Shown here one piece after another: positions 32,497-42,037 of a DNA stretch of 64,000 nucleotides. The position numbers and the translations under genes are program-made. The first letter of the stretch is position 1; each line of letters starts with the position of its first letter. The notes beneath the pieces were generated by a model, which worked only from the letters and a program-made list of their open reading frames with translations, did no database searches and was not told where the DNA came from. The DNA comes from Coleophoma eucalyptorum (lineage: Eukaryota > Ascomycota > Leotiomycetes > Helotiales > Dermateaceae): positions 248,001-312,000 of the forward strand of contig JALRME010000011.1 in assembly GCA_026120035.1 (NCBI GenBank). The letters run 5' to 3'.

Positions 32497-33570
32497 ATGA
32501 TGACCTCACCCCAATCGCTGAAAGGCCATCTCGAGCCACTTGCACAACCGCTACCCATCACAACTAGGATCTACAGCTTCCTCATCCTCTGGAGTTTGAA
32601 GATCGCAACCTCGATAGCCTTGAAGGTCCTACGATGCTTCAGCTCCACCCCCAAAGAGCTCCGACCCCTCATTAAGAGCTATCCGTGTCGACCCGCCTTG
32701 CAACATCGGATTTGCATACCTAGCTCATACCAAACTGGCACATTGCCTTTGTACATAGACTTCCATGGCGGTGGATTTGCACTATGCGATGCACAATTGG
32801 ATGATGAGTTCTGCTCCGAATTTGCAAACACATTCAATGTCCTTGTCGTGAGTGTTGAATATGGCCTAGCTCCAAGAAACATGTTTCCTGGTCCTACGAA
32901 TGATGTCGTTGCTGTATCCTCCGCTATAATCAATGACTTGAGTCTACCGGTGGATAAGGAGCGTGTCGTATTGGGAGGGTTCAGCGCCGGTGGGACCTTG
33001 GCTCTCTCTGCAGGACAGAGCTTGGACTTGCACGGGAAGATACATGGAGTCGTCTCCTGGTATCCCGTCGCCGACTACACGCTTAGCCCGAAGGAAAAGC
33101 AGATGTCAAGGCCATATCGGCATGCGAAGGACACCGACATGTTCAAAGACTTTGCACCGGTGTTCGATTGGGCCTTTATACCTCGGGGACAACCATTGAA
33201 GGACCCTCAGTTGAGCGTCCGATATGCCGGGCCCAAAACCCTTCTCCCGAAATGGATATACATGGTCGGAGCTCAGTATGACATGCTTGCTAATGAGGCT
33301 CGAGATTGTATCTTTGATATTGCGAATATCAATGCAGATGAGCGTGGACTTGGGCGAGAAGGGTTTGAAAAGGATACCTACAAATGGTCACTTGTGACAG
33401 GTGTCAAGCATTCATTCATGCACCAAACCGGGGACTGTAAGGGCGAGGATGAGGTTATGCGAGTGACAAGGCGACGGGAGATGATGCAAGCAGTAGCAAA
33501 ATGGCTTTTCAACGGCCCTTTCAGTAGCACCCCGCCCGTGACTGAGGGATTCAAAGTCTGCAGCTCGTAG
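32497..33570 (+). CDS. Alpha/beta hydrolase, HSL-type esterase/lipase
   Basis: This is a single-exon, 357-residue protein. The oxyanion motif HGGGF is at residues 90-94, the nucleophile elbow GFSAGG at 161-166 (Ser163), and candidates for the acid and base are Asp262 and His305 (VKHSF). EYGLAP at 121-126 is also typical of the hormone-sensitive-lipase/arylacetamide-deacetylase group (alpha/beta hydrolase fold 3). The elbow has Phe where most members have Asp (GDSAGG), a modest deviation. A hydrophobic stretch at residues 25-45 may anchor the protein in a membrane. The natural ester is unknown. The TATA box upstream suggests inducible expression. Confidence 0.92.
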   Translation: MMTSPQSLKGHLEPLAQPLPITTRIYSFLILWSLKIATSIALKVLRCFSSTPKELRPLIKSYPCRPALQHRICIPSSYQTGTLPLYIDFHGGGFALCDAQLDDEFCSEFANTFNVLVVSVEYGLAPRNMFPGPTNDVVAVSSAIINDLSLPVDKERVVLGGFSAGGTLALSAGQSLDLHGKIHGVVSWYPVADYTLSPKEKQMSRPYRHAKDTDMFKDFAPVFDWAFIPRGQPLKDPQLSVRYAGPKTLLPKWIYMVGAQYDMLANEARDCIFDIANINADERGLGREGFEKDTYKWSLVTGVKHSFMHQTGDCKGEDEVMRVTRRREMMQAVAKWLFNGPFSSTPPVTEGFKVCSS

Positions 33571-34370
33571 ATGCTGCTAAGGACAGAAGTAGATTTAACA
33601 TAGTAAATAAGTCTGTTGTCTGGAATCCTGATCGAGTGCTGTACCATCCGCAGAGGCATCAGAATACTGCTTCAGGATCCCATTTCCTTGAAGGGAAGAT
33701 ACAAATATCCTGTTTTCCAGAGCTAGAGGATACGAGACAAGTACCAACGAGGCACAATGACGCCGCATAAGCACGGCAAGTCTTCCGAGCCTTGTATCGT
33801 CGATATATGCATATCAGGCCATCACAGCATCGTCCTGCGCTACCATATCAGATCGATCAGATAATTCTCAACTGCAGCGTGAGAAGTTGTGATGTAACTC
33901 AACCATACTCAACTGAGCAGCTCTTAAGAACAGCAAACCCGATGAACACCCACGTGTGCCATCCAACCTCCAAGAGTTGACTACCCATAAGCTCCCGATG
34001 CGCCACCCCGCAGTAAGACACGGAAGCTTTGCCAATCAACTCTGTAGCAGCCAGTAGCGCGGGGTTCTGCAACACGGCAAGGAAGGTGGAATGTTCCTGG
34101 ATCTGTACAGCAGTCTTCAATCCAGCTGAAATGGTGCAAGTCTCTCGGTGGGATCTGCTGTGCAAGCACGACAAGCTTTCCTGAGCGGGGCATAAAGTAA
34201 GCTGGGGATGAAGCTATAATACCCAGCTCTGTACATCTCCCAAGCTTTTTTCTTCTGCACTGCCTGCCTACAGCTGTTTTCTCTATTGACCTTGATCCTG
34301 GTCTCTGTCAGAACTGTGTATTCAATTTATGGTTAATTAACCTTGTATAATCCAAGCAAATCGTGTAAAG
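33571..34370. other. Intergenic, promoter of the SurE-like gene
   Basis: This is 800 bp between two rightward genes. It holds a CACGTG E-box at 33951-33956 and an AT-rich stretch just before the next start (34318-34350). No coding region is supportable. Confidence 0.45.
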
Positions 34371-35695
34371 ATGCACTTTCGGTCGCTTATTACTGCCACG
34401 GCAGCTATTGCTTCCCTCGCCAATGGCCTCAACATTCTGATCACTGTAAGTCATCTTGTAGCTTTTGCGGTATTGGGCGATACTGAAATTCCCAGAATGA
34501 CGATGGGTTTGGAGTCTCCAATATCCGTGAGTTTTACAAGGCCGTGAAGGCATTTGGACACAACGTATACATCGTCGCCAGTACTTCCAACGAAAGTGGT
34601 ACAGGAGGAACCGTAGTCTTTACTACGGCCAAGAACCTTACTGCCGATACTGAATTCGGTGTGTGATAAACCCTGCTGAACTCTCAGGCCGAAGACTTAT
34701 CAAATACAGGAATTGTCAAGGCAGGCGCACCATCGGTTGGCACTGATCCCAACGACTCCCACATCTGGTATTACAATGGTACGCCCAGCGCTTGTGTTCA
34801 GGTAGCGCTGGACTACATCTTACCCAACTTTACCAACATCACCACTCCAGACCTCGTTCTAGCCGGTCCCAATTTTGGTTGGAACCTAGGGCCCTTCCTG
34901 TACACGCTCTCCGGCACAATCGGGGCGACCTATACCGCAGTAGAGCGCGGCATCCCCGCCATCGCCTTCTCCGGTGGCTATTCAGTGCAAACGCCTTATT
35001 TCCAAGTGAACACCACCACGGCAGCAGGCCTTAAGGACCCCGCAACTATCACGGGTCAGCTGAGCGCCAACCTGGCTCAGCAACTCATCCTGAATGCTGC
35101 AGCGACTGGCTCGAAGTTGATGCCAGTTGGGTATGGCATTAGTGTCAACCTGCCATACATCACGTCTTTCGCCAACAGTTCGTGCGTCAACCCGCCGTTC
35201 ATCCAGACCCGCATGACCGGCGGTGCAGACGTAGACGGTGCGTCTTACAACGCGACGTCCGGGCTCTTCACCTACAAGAACATTGTCGACGCAGGTCTGA
35301 ACACCTGTATCAGCGGCGACTGCTCCCTACCTGGCGAGACAAACATCTTGAACATAGGATGCCAAAGTAGCGTCAGTATCTTCTCGGTCGACTACGATGC
35401 ACCAACGTCAGTTTGTAGCCAGGGAAGCGCAACCGCAGATCTCAGAGCGCTCCTGCAACCACTCGTTCAGTATGTGAACTCGACGAACTTGATCGGCGGG
35501 CTAAATGGCACGAGTGCTGCTCCTGGTACGGGGAATGCGACGTCGACGACAGGTGGAGGGAATGCAACGTCCACGGGCATCTCGCCCACGGCCTCGACTT
35601 CAGCGCCAGTCTCGAATGTGGCGGGCCAGATGGCCGCGTTCTCTTGGGTTAGTGTAGCTAGTTGTCTGGTGCTAGGAGCTTTGTTGAACCTGTGA
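34371..35695 (+). CDS. Secreted SurE-like acid phosphatase, probably GPI-anchored
   Basis: The exons are 34371-34445, 34496-34658 and 34710-35695 (407 residues). Residues 1-19 form a signal peptide (hydrophobic ITATAAIASL). The SurE nucleotidase/phosphatase signature follows at once: NILITNDDG with the metal-binding Asp pair at 27-28, the Ser-rich loop ASTSNESG, and the AGPNFGWN segment with the conserved Asn. About ten N-x-S/T sites, paired cysteines, a Ser/Thr/Gly-rich stretch (about 350-385) and a C-terminal hydrophobic helix suggest a glycosylated cell-surface protein with a GPI signal. Fungal relatives are annotated as acid phosphatases releasing phosphate outside the cell. The start follows an AT-rich leader. 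Confidence 0.92.
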
Positions 35696-35889
35696 AGCTT
35701 AAAGTGAGTGACATATTACAACCATCAATGAGACTATAAACTATCTCTTGTCAAACCGCAACGGGGCTGTAAAATCATCTGTGTCAAATCTCGCAACCAA
35801 GACGACGGAGAGTAAGGTCCGGGTTCTTATTTTCGTACAGTGAATTAATGCACCCATAATCTATTTATTTATTCGTTCATTCGCTCCGC

Positions 35890-37799
35890 TCATTCCTCTC
35901 CACCGCCCCCGCCAGCCTGTCTCGCGGCCTTAGCCGAACAGATATCATCGACTCTCAAGAGCAGGCACGCACTCTCTACGGCCGTCTTGATACTCTGTAA
36001 CTTGACTGCCTCTGGTTCCCAAACGCCATACTCCTTCATATCAACCAGAGCACCCTTGTCGCCATCAATTCCCCAGGTGCTGTGGCCCTCGGCATGCTTT
36101 GCGCGTAGAGCAGTGAGTACGCGGACTGGTGATGCACCGGCGTTCTGGATCAGCGTGCGTGGGATCACCTCCATGGCTTCGGCAACGGCCTTGTATGGCC
36201 ATTGCTGGACACCTTCAATGCTCTTTGCTAATTGGCCCAGACGGACGGCAACGGCCATCTCGGTGGCTCCTCCACCTGGTGAGAGGCGTGGGTGGAACAT
36301 GACGTTTCGTGCCACGGCCATGGCATCTGCCAAGTTGCGGTCGATCTCGTTCAGGATGTCCTTGCTTGGTCCTCGGAGAAGGATGGTGCAGGCCTTCGGG
36401 GTCTTGCATTTGGTAAGGAAGGTGAAGTACTCGTCGCCAATCTTCTCGATCTCGAACAGTCCGCATTGGGTTCCCACATCTGACTCTTGGAGGTCGTCAA
36501 CTCGGTTTACTACGGTTGCACCAGTTGCACGGGCGATTCTGTTGTTATCTGTTTTTCTAACACGGCGAAGAGCTGTGACGTTGCCCTTGAGGAGATAATG
36601 TTGTGCGAGATCTAGATGTGTTAGTAAATGGTATGACAGTACTGGAAACGACCTACCAGAAACTCCCTTCTCAGTAATGACAAGATCTGGCTTGAGAGCC
36701 AAGACAGCATCACACATCAACTTCACCTGCTCCTCCTCAATTTGCAATATGCGGTTCCAGTCCTCCTCCTTGCTAATCTCAATATTCGTTTGCGACTCTC
36801 CCTTCTTGTACTCCAACGAACAATCCAGCAAGACAATTCTGGGGTTCTCTATCCGTCTTCGCATCTTTGGGTGCGTAATATCCTTGTTCAGCATAACACC
36901 ATCCAAGACTCTGCTATCCTCAATCTCTCCACCTGGAATCTTCTCCACGCGCGCATATCTCTTGATGTCTACCTCCTTTTTGCCACCTCCAATCTCGTGG
37001 GTGACAGTTCGTACAGCCTTGAGAGCAAGACTGCACATAAGTTCGGACCAGCGAGAGACGAATTTTGTGCCGATGGATGACGAGATGAGTTGGTACATGG
37101 CTTCGTCATCGTTAATATCGACTGGGAGGGAGATCTCTTCGATAATCTCCAAGGCATCCTTAAGGGCGTTCTTGAAGGCAGAAATGATAACAACGGGATG
37201 GATATTTCGCTCCAGTTGAGGAAGGGCTTGTGCTAGGATCTCACCAGCTAGATGTCCATTTATTAGCTTTCTCCACTATTTTGTATATCTTCGGTTTCTC
37301 ACTCACCAAGAATGATAACAGTCGTAGTTCCATCTCCAACTTCCTCGTCTTGCGTCCTGCTCAATTCAATCATACTCTTCGCCGCCGGATGCGAGACCTC
37401 GATTTCTCTCAAGATAGCATGGCCATCGTTGGTCAAGACAATACCACCCATAGGATCCAACAGCATCTTCAACATAGCCTTTGGTCCTAAACATGATCGG
37501 ATGATATCTGCGACACTACACGTCCATCCTGCGGTCAGCTTTCCTCGTTCTACTTTGCGTCGCCGCCCCATACAGGCTTGCATGCTCGTACTAGGAGGGG
37601 TGACTTACGTTTTGGCTGCTGAGATATTGGATAATTGTGCTTTCCGACCCGTTTGTCTATCACCACTCTGGGTGTCTAGGAAAGAATCAGTATCGATCCC
37701 AGACTAGGTATCCGCAAGCTTGGAGAGCTTCCAAAGCTGTATCAGGCAGCGCAAAAAGACGAACGGAAACTTACTCATAACCACAACAGGAGCCTGCAT
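35890..37799 (-). CDS. CCT3: Chaperonin CCT/TRiC subunit gamma
   Basis: The five exons are 37775-37799, 37609-37675, 37307-37515, 36657-37247 and 35890-36611 (537 residues, normal for the family). It begins MQAPVVVMNTQSGDRQTGRKAQ and keeps the ATP-site motifs: LGPKAMLKMLLD, the catalytic GDGTTT and GGGATEMAVAVRLG. It also has the gamma-specific EKGVSDLAQHYL and TDNNRIARATGA. The subunit is one of eight in the cytosolic ring that folds actin and tubulin. The first coding exon holds only eight codons plus one base. The introns are 99, 93, 59 and 45 nt from 5' to 3'; the longer ones are at the 5' end. The tail is Gly-rich (GGGGGEE). Confidence 0.97.
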
Positions 37800-38377
37800 C
37801 TTGGAAGATGTTCGCGGTGGTATCTGCAAGCTACGTTCTAGTTGAGAAAATGACAAGGGGCTGCGTTCGTGGGTACGTGAGGTTCCTAGAAGCAAGCTTG
37901 CTGGCGCTGGCTGCACTGGTCGACGCGGTTTTCCTTAGAGGTCGCGTTGAAAATATTTAAACAATCACGTGATATGTATTTTTTTGGCGAGAGGATATCC
38001 AGGGGTGTATCGCGGCATCTACTCGTTGTCTTGATCTTGACTTCGTAGGAGGTAGCTAGTTGACTTTCTTACAATTTCATCTCTCTACTAGCAACCATTA
38101 CTCCAAGCATATATTTATCGCCTATCAAAACACTGGCATCGTTAAACCCTCTTATTCTCATGCCACCCGCGCTGTCTGAAGCCATTCCCATTCTTATATT
38201 CATAACAATCATATCCTCATAGCTAGGCATACAAAGCAAGTGTAGAACTCTGGAATTGCTAGGCAAGTACCACTAAGTTTCTTTCCGATCTGCAAATTAG
38301 AAGTCGCTATGAATTTAGGCAGAACTAGGTAATAAAACATTTTTGCTGGCTTAACAAACTACACAATCGCGGCAATC
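37800..38377. promoter_or_regulatory. CCT3 upstream region and kinase-like gene 3' flank
   Basis: This 578-bp stretch holds the promoter of CCT3 and the 3' flank of the leftward kinase-like gene. It includes the palindrome at 37964-37973; otherwise I see nothing. Confidence 0.45.
37964..37973. promoter_or_regulatory. Palindromic E-box ATCACGTGAT
   Basis: A perfect 10-bp palindrome around CACGTG, about 165 bp upstream of the CCT3 ATG. RTCACRTG is the Cbf1-type bHLH core in fungi. Its position in a promoter supports a regulatory role; the factor is an inference. Confidence 0.5.
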
Positions 38378-40438
38378 CTATCCGAATGATATATCTGCTA
38401 TAGTCAGTATGTGTGTTGGCCAAGGGTACAGATGTCACTCACCAGCATATACAGGAGCACGCCAAGCTTTTGCTTTGGGCTTTGCCTTTATAGTTTCCTT
38501 GCCTGAGCTACTCCTGCTCGAAGTATTCCCCTCCGTGCCACCTCCACTTGTAGGTCTTGTACTCTGAGCTGCAAAACTGCCATTCCTACTCAATTTGCTA
38601 TCAAGCTGATAGATTGGACTCTGGAATACCGACATATCATACGGGTTGACCCCAGGTGTGATGACTGGTGGTGTACTTGCAATGACTGGGACATCGGTGG
38701 CTGCAGCGATTGCGCATGCTTCTGCTGCTGCTCTCTGGCTTGCCAAGCGTAATTCTTCGAACCCGAAGTTCCACTTGTTTGCATCTATCTTTCTCTCCAT
38801 GCAGTGGACCTTTTCTGCCTCCAAGCTGCAGCCGGTAGTTAGGATCGTCTTCAATTGCTCGGATACCTCCGACCCCGTAGGTCGGTCTGCAGGGTCAGCG
38901 CTCAGCATTTTGGCACATAGGCCCAACATGTCCCTCACTCCTCTAAAAAGCTTATCTTCCTTCTTACTCGCATCCTTCGCTAAGGTCTCCATCCACTTCT
39001 CAACCTGTCCCAGGTTCTTGTGAAAAGATGAATCTGGGAGACCTCCACCACGTCCTGGAGTCTTATTCTTAGAAGATCGATGGGACGCAAAGTTTCTCGA
39101 CGAACGTTTCATCAGGAAGGTAATTATCTCTAAGAAGATAGTACCGAGCGAGAAGATGTCTGCCTTCTGAGGATCATGCTTGCCAGAACCATTCCCTCGC
39201 TTCGGACCTGCATCATTTGAGCTTGTAGATGAGGTGAGAATTGATGCAGTGTCGGTTGCAAGTACTGGTGATGGCGGAGAACTGAGATTGGAAGGAGGGC
39301 CCGATCGTCGAGTGCTAGGTCTCGAAGAGGTGGGTTGTGGTACAGGCGAAGGTCCTACGTGTTCGGGTGGACCATAATTGTATGCTTCTTGATCGAATCC
39401 TTTCTTCTCGCCTCCAGACAAAACGGTCGAGAACACACCAGCGTCGCCAAAGAAAATCTGATTATCGATATCAAGTAGTACATTTGAAGGTTTGATGTGG
39501 AGGTGTGCACGACCTTTGCTATGAAGGAAAGCCAACGCGTCGGCCAAGCAGTACAACCAATTCAGCAGCAGGTTTCGACGATCGGTCTTGGGAAGGATCT
39601 TGAAGGAGGGTGGCGTGGTCATTAGGAAAGATTTCAAAGTCGTATCGTAGACAGGAGTGAGGAGAAGATACCCGTATCCTTCGTGCTCATAAGAAGCCCA
39701 TAGAGACAACAAATGATCATGCTCTATCGCCTTCATGGTATCAACCACGTGAAGAAAATCGGCTCGAGACATTTGACCAGCTGCATCTCCGATCTGGACT
39801 CGCCGCCGAAGTAGAACCTCATCTGGTTTGCCTGGGAGGTGCACCTTGTCGATATTCTTGTTCAACAGATTACTAACAGGTACCTTTTCTGCTAATTCGA
39901 GAGGAACAAACTCAACATCGTCGTAGAAGTTGTGGTCGCCCTTCTGAATGGCCCTCAGCAGATAAAGGAACTGCCGTTGGAAGAACCTCCTCTCCACTTT
40001 CTCATCCTTGTCGTAAGTCAACTGCAGTCGCTCCACCTGATTGAAAGGAACTGGGAGATCATCATCATCCCAACTATCATCAATAACACCAAAGATCTGA
40101 TCTGGAACGCCAAGGTCTACCAAAATCAAGAAGAAGCGTTTGGCCTTCTCCTCGATCCATTCCATGTAAGTGTCATCAGTGAGGCCTCCGCCAAAGCCGA
40201 CGGGCCTGTCTAGCCGAAGCTGCTCATCAGGACGAAGCTTGGACGCAACGAACTGTCGGTTGACGGTGGCCTGGATTTTCTCATCCCACCACATGATATT
40301 GGGAGCGTCGAGCGAATGTCCATTTGCATTTCTTACAGAATTCTCGGCGCCGGTAAAGGAGATATATGTGTGAGAGGAGCGCTGGGTCTTGCGCAGCTCT
40401 TCAGCGTTCTTGACCAGGGAAGGTCGTCGATAATCCAT
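38378..40438 (-). CDS. Protein-kinase-fold protein, predicted pseudokinase
   Basis: The exons are 38443-40438 and 38378-38397 (45-nt intron), giving 671 residues. The kinase-like part spans about 190-550. The catalytic loop reads H312-L-H314-I-K316-P-S-N319, so the proton-accepting Asp of HRDxKPxN is His; Lys316 and Asn319 remain. The DFG motif is D332-A-G334. I see no glycine-rich loop before VLLRRRVQI, and the VAIK lysine appears to be Arg. Residues 1-190 form a conserved-looking N-terminal domain. A Ser/Pro-rich insert (about 360-425) follows the activation segment. It is therefore more likely a scaffold or allosteric regulator than an active kinase. The last exon encodes just six residues. 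Some atypical kinases tolerate such changes, so inactivity is inferred. Confidence 0.85.
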
Positions 40439-41263
40439 GGTCGGCCGTAATCGATATCACCAGCTCAATAGGCTAGGGTTCGCCGGATAGCTGGTGCTGA
40501 TAGTGGTGGCTCAGACCAGGATTGGCTGCGGACGTCAGAGATAAGGCTCAGACGGAGCTCGGTCAAGGGTATTAGTAGTAAGGCGTGGGATGTTGTAATG
40601 CCCTTTGGTTTCCTGGCTGATATCGTCGCTTTATAAGGCTCAGAGTTGTCCCTAGGCCGTTAGATGTTACTGTGCAATACCGTCGCGTCTCTCTGCCCCG
40701 TCAACGCTTCCATGTGACAAAGGGACTTGTGCAGGAGGCGCGGCTGTGCGAACTTGCTTTGCATGATACACGGAAGCAGGCTCGATGGCGCTGAAGAGAA
40801 TTCCAAGGCAGGTCAGTGGCAAAACGAAAGACTGGAATGGAGAGAACGAGAAGGGAGAGATGGGGAGAGAAGAAGATCGCGGGGATGGCCTTGAATGACA
40901 AGTCCAAGCAAAGCACAACGAATGAGGGTAATCAGAGTCTTCACATATGATGCTGGCTGTCTTTTCTTTTGCCTGCCGATGCAGACACCTCACCTCACCT
41001 CAGCGCGTGGCCGTCTGGTGCAGTATTTGGAAGTGTGAAGTGGAGATGGGAAGCGATGAAAATTGGCGGTTGGTTGGTTGGCTGGCTGTAATTTTGTGAG
41101 ATGGGGAACTGGAATTGGCGATGATGGATCGTTTCTTGCTGCTGCTCCAGCTCGCTTCCCGTGAAAAGCAATTCTTATCTGCTATCCTTGTTCCTTGTTG
41201 GCGCACATGGGAATAAATTGGCTATAATTTGGATTGGAGCCTAGGAGACGAGAGATTACGGGG

Positions 41264-41271
41264 TATAAATA
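41264..41271 (+). promoter_or_regulatory. TATA box (TATAAATA)
   Basis: A consensus TATAAATA lies 36 bp before an ATG at 41300. It points rightwards, away from the kinase-like gene, so it could drive a small unannotated transcript. Confidence 0.4.
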
Positions 41272-41299
41272 GGACCTTGAAACACTCAGCAGTATTGAA

Positions 41300-41590
41300 A
41301 TGCCATGCTACTCGGCGTCGCTGGAATCGAAATGGGTTTCCGAGGCAGACAAATCCGCGTATAAAAACCGTCACATAGAAGGCACCGGAGCTGGAAGGAG
41401 CATTAAGCCTGAAACCCCCATATTTTCAAAGCACATGATACTCATCTCTATCCCGGCCACCGCAAACCTTAAGAATGCCCAACTGCAAGCAAGGACGAAC
41501 CTATGGCACAAGGAAATTCACGGGAAAATCACCACGCAAAAGACTAATATATGCAACAGCCATGTGGGATATGAAACCAAGAACAATTAA
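41300..41590 (+). CDS. Small hypothetical ORF, 96 residues
   Basis: This frame starts with ATG just after a consensus TATA box. The translation is polar with two weakly hydrophobic stretches and no recognisable motif or signal peptide. The TATA spacing is too short for a normal 5' UTR in a filamentous fungus, so if a transcript exists the ORF may not be what it encodes. Confidence 0.2.
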   Translation: MPCYSASLESKWVSEADKSAYKNRHIEGTGAGRSIKPETPIFSKHMILISIPATANLKNAQLQARTNLWHKEIHGKITTQKTNICNSHVGYETKNN

Positions 41591-42037
41591 TTTCCGCCTG
41601 AGCTACCGGTATCTTGATGACTGTACCTTTTCGGGCACTCGGTCGTGCGGCATTATCCGACCTGCCCTCCATTCTATGTTCCCTATCTGGTCGTCCACGG
41701 TAGCGATCGGTGGAGCTCCTTGGTATTCAGACCAAGTGCAGAAGGTGGGGATCGTCCGAGTGAACGAAATTAGAGCAGACGCTCATGGACTATCACAATA
41801 TCATTCAAGGACATTGAGTATGACATATCCCCCGCGATAAGTGTATTCGGTTAGCACGAATCATGATGATCGAAGAGCTTGTTTTCTCTCCACTCCTTTC
41901 AATTACATCTAGAAGCTAAGTATACCTCGCTTGCAACGGATGAAAAAAAAACCAAGGGAATATACCACAAGTCTTGACCTAGAGATACTACCAGTTCCCT
42001 GTCCATGAATCAGCAAGGCTGCCCTCCAACTCCACGC

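Larger units (their letters stand above)
40439..42037. other. Intergenic, 1.6 kb
   Basis: This region flanks the kinase-like gene start (left) and the VPS13 stop (right). A clear TATA element lies at 41264-41271 and is followed by a 96-codon ATG frame at 41300-41590. The rest carries only short overlapping frames. Confidence 0.45.

Noticed and set aside
23281..35695. A classical secondary-metabolite gene cluster
   Set aside because: No polyketide synthase, non-ribosomal peptide synthetase, terpene cyclase or prenyltransferase is present in the window.
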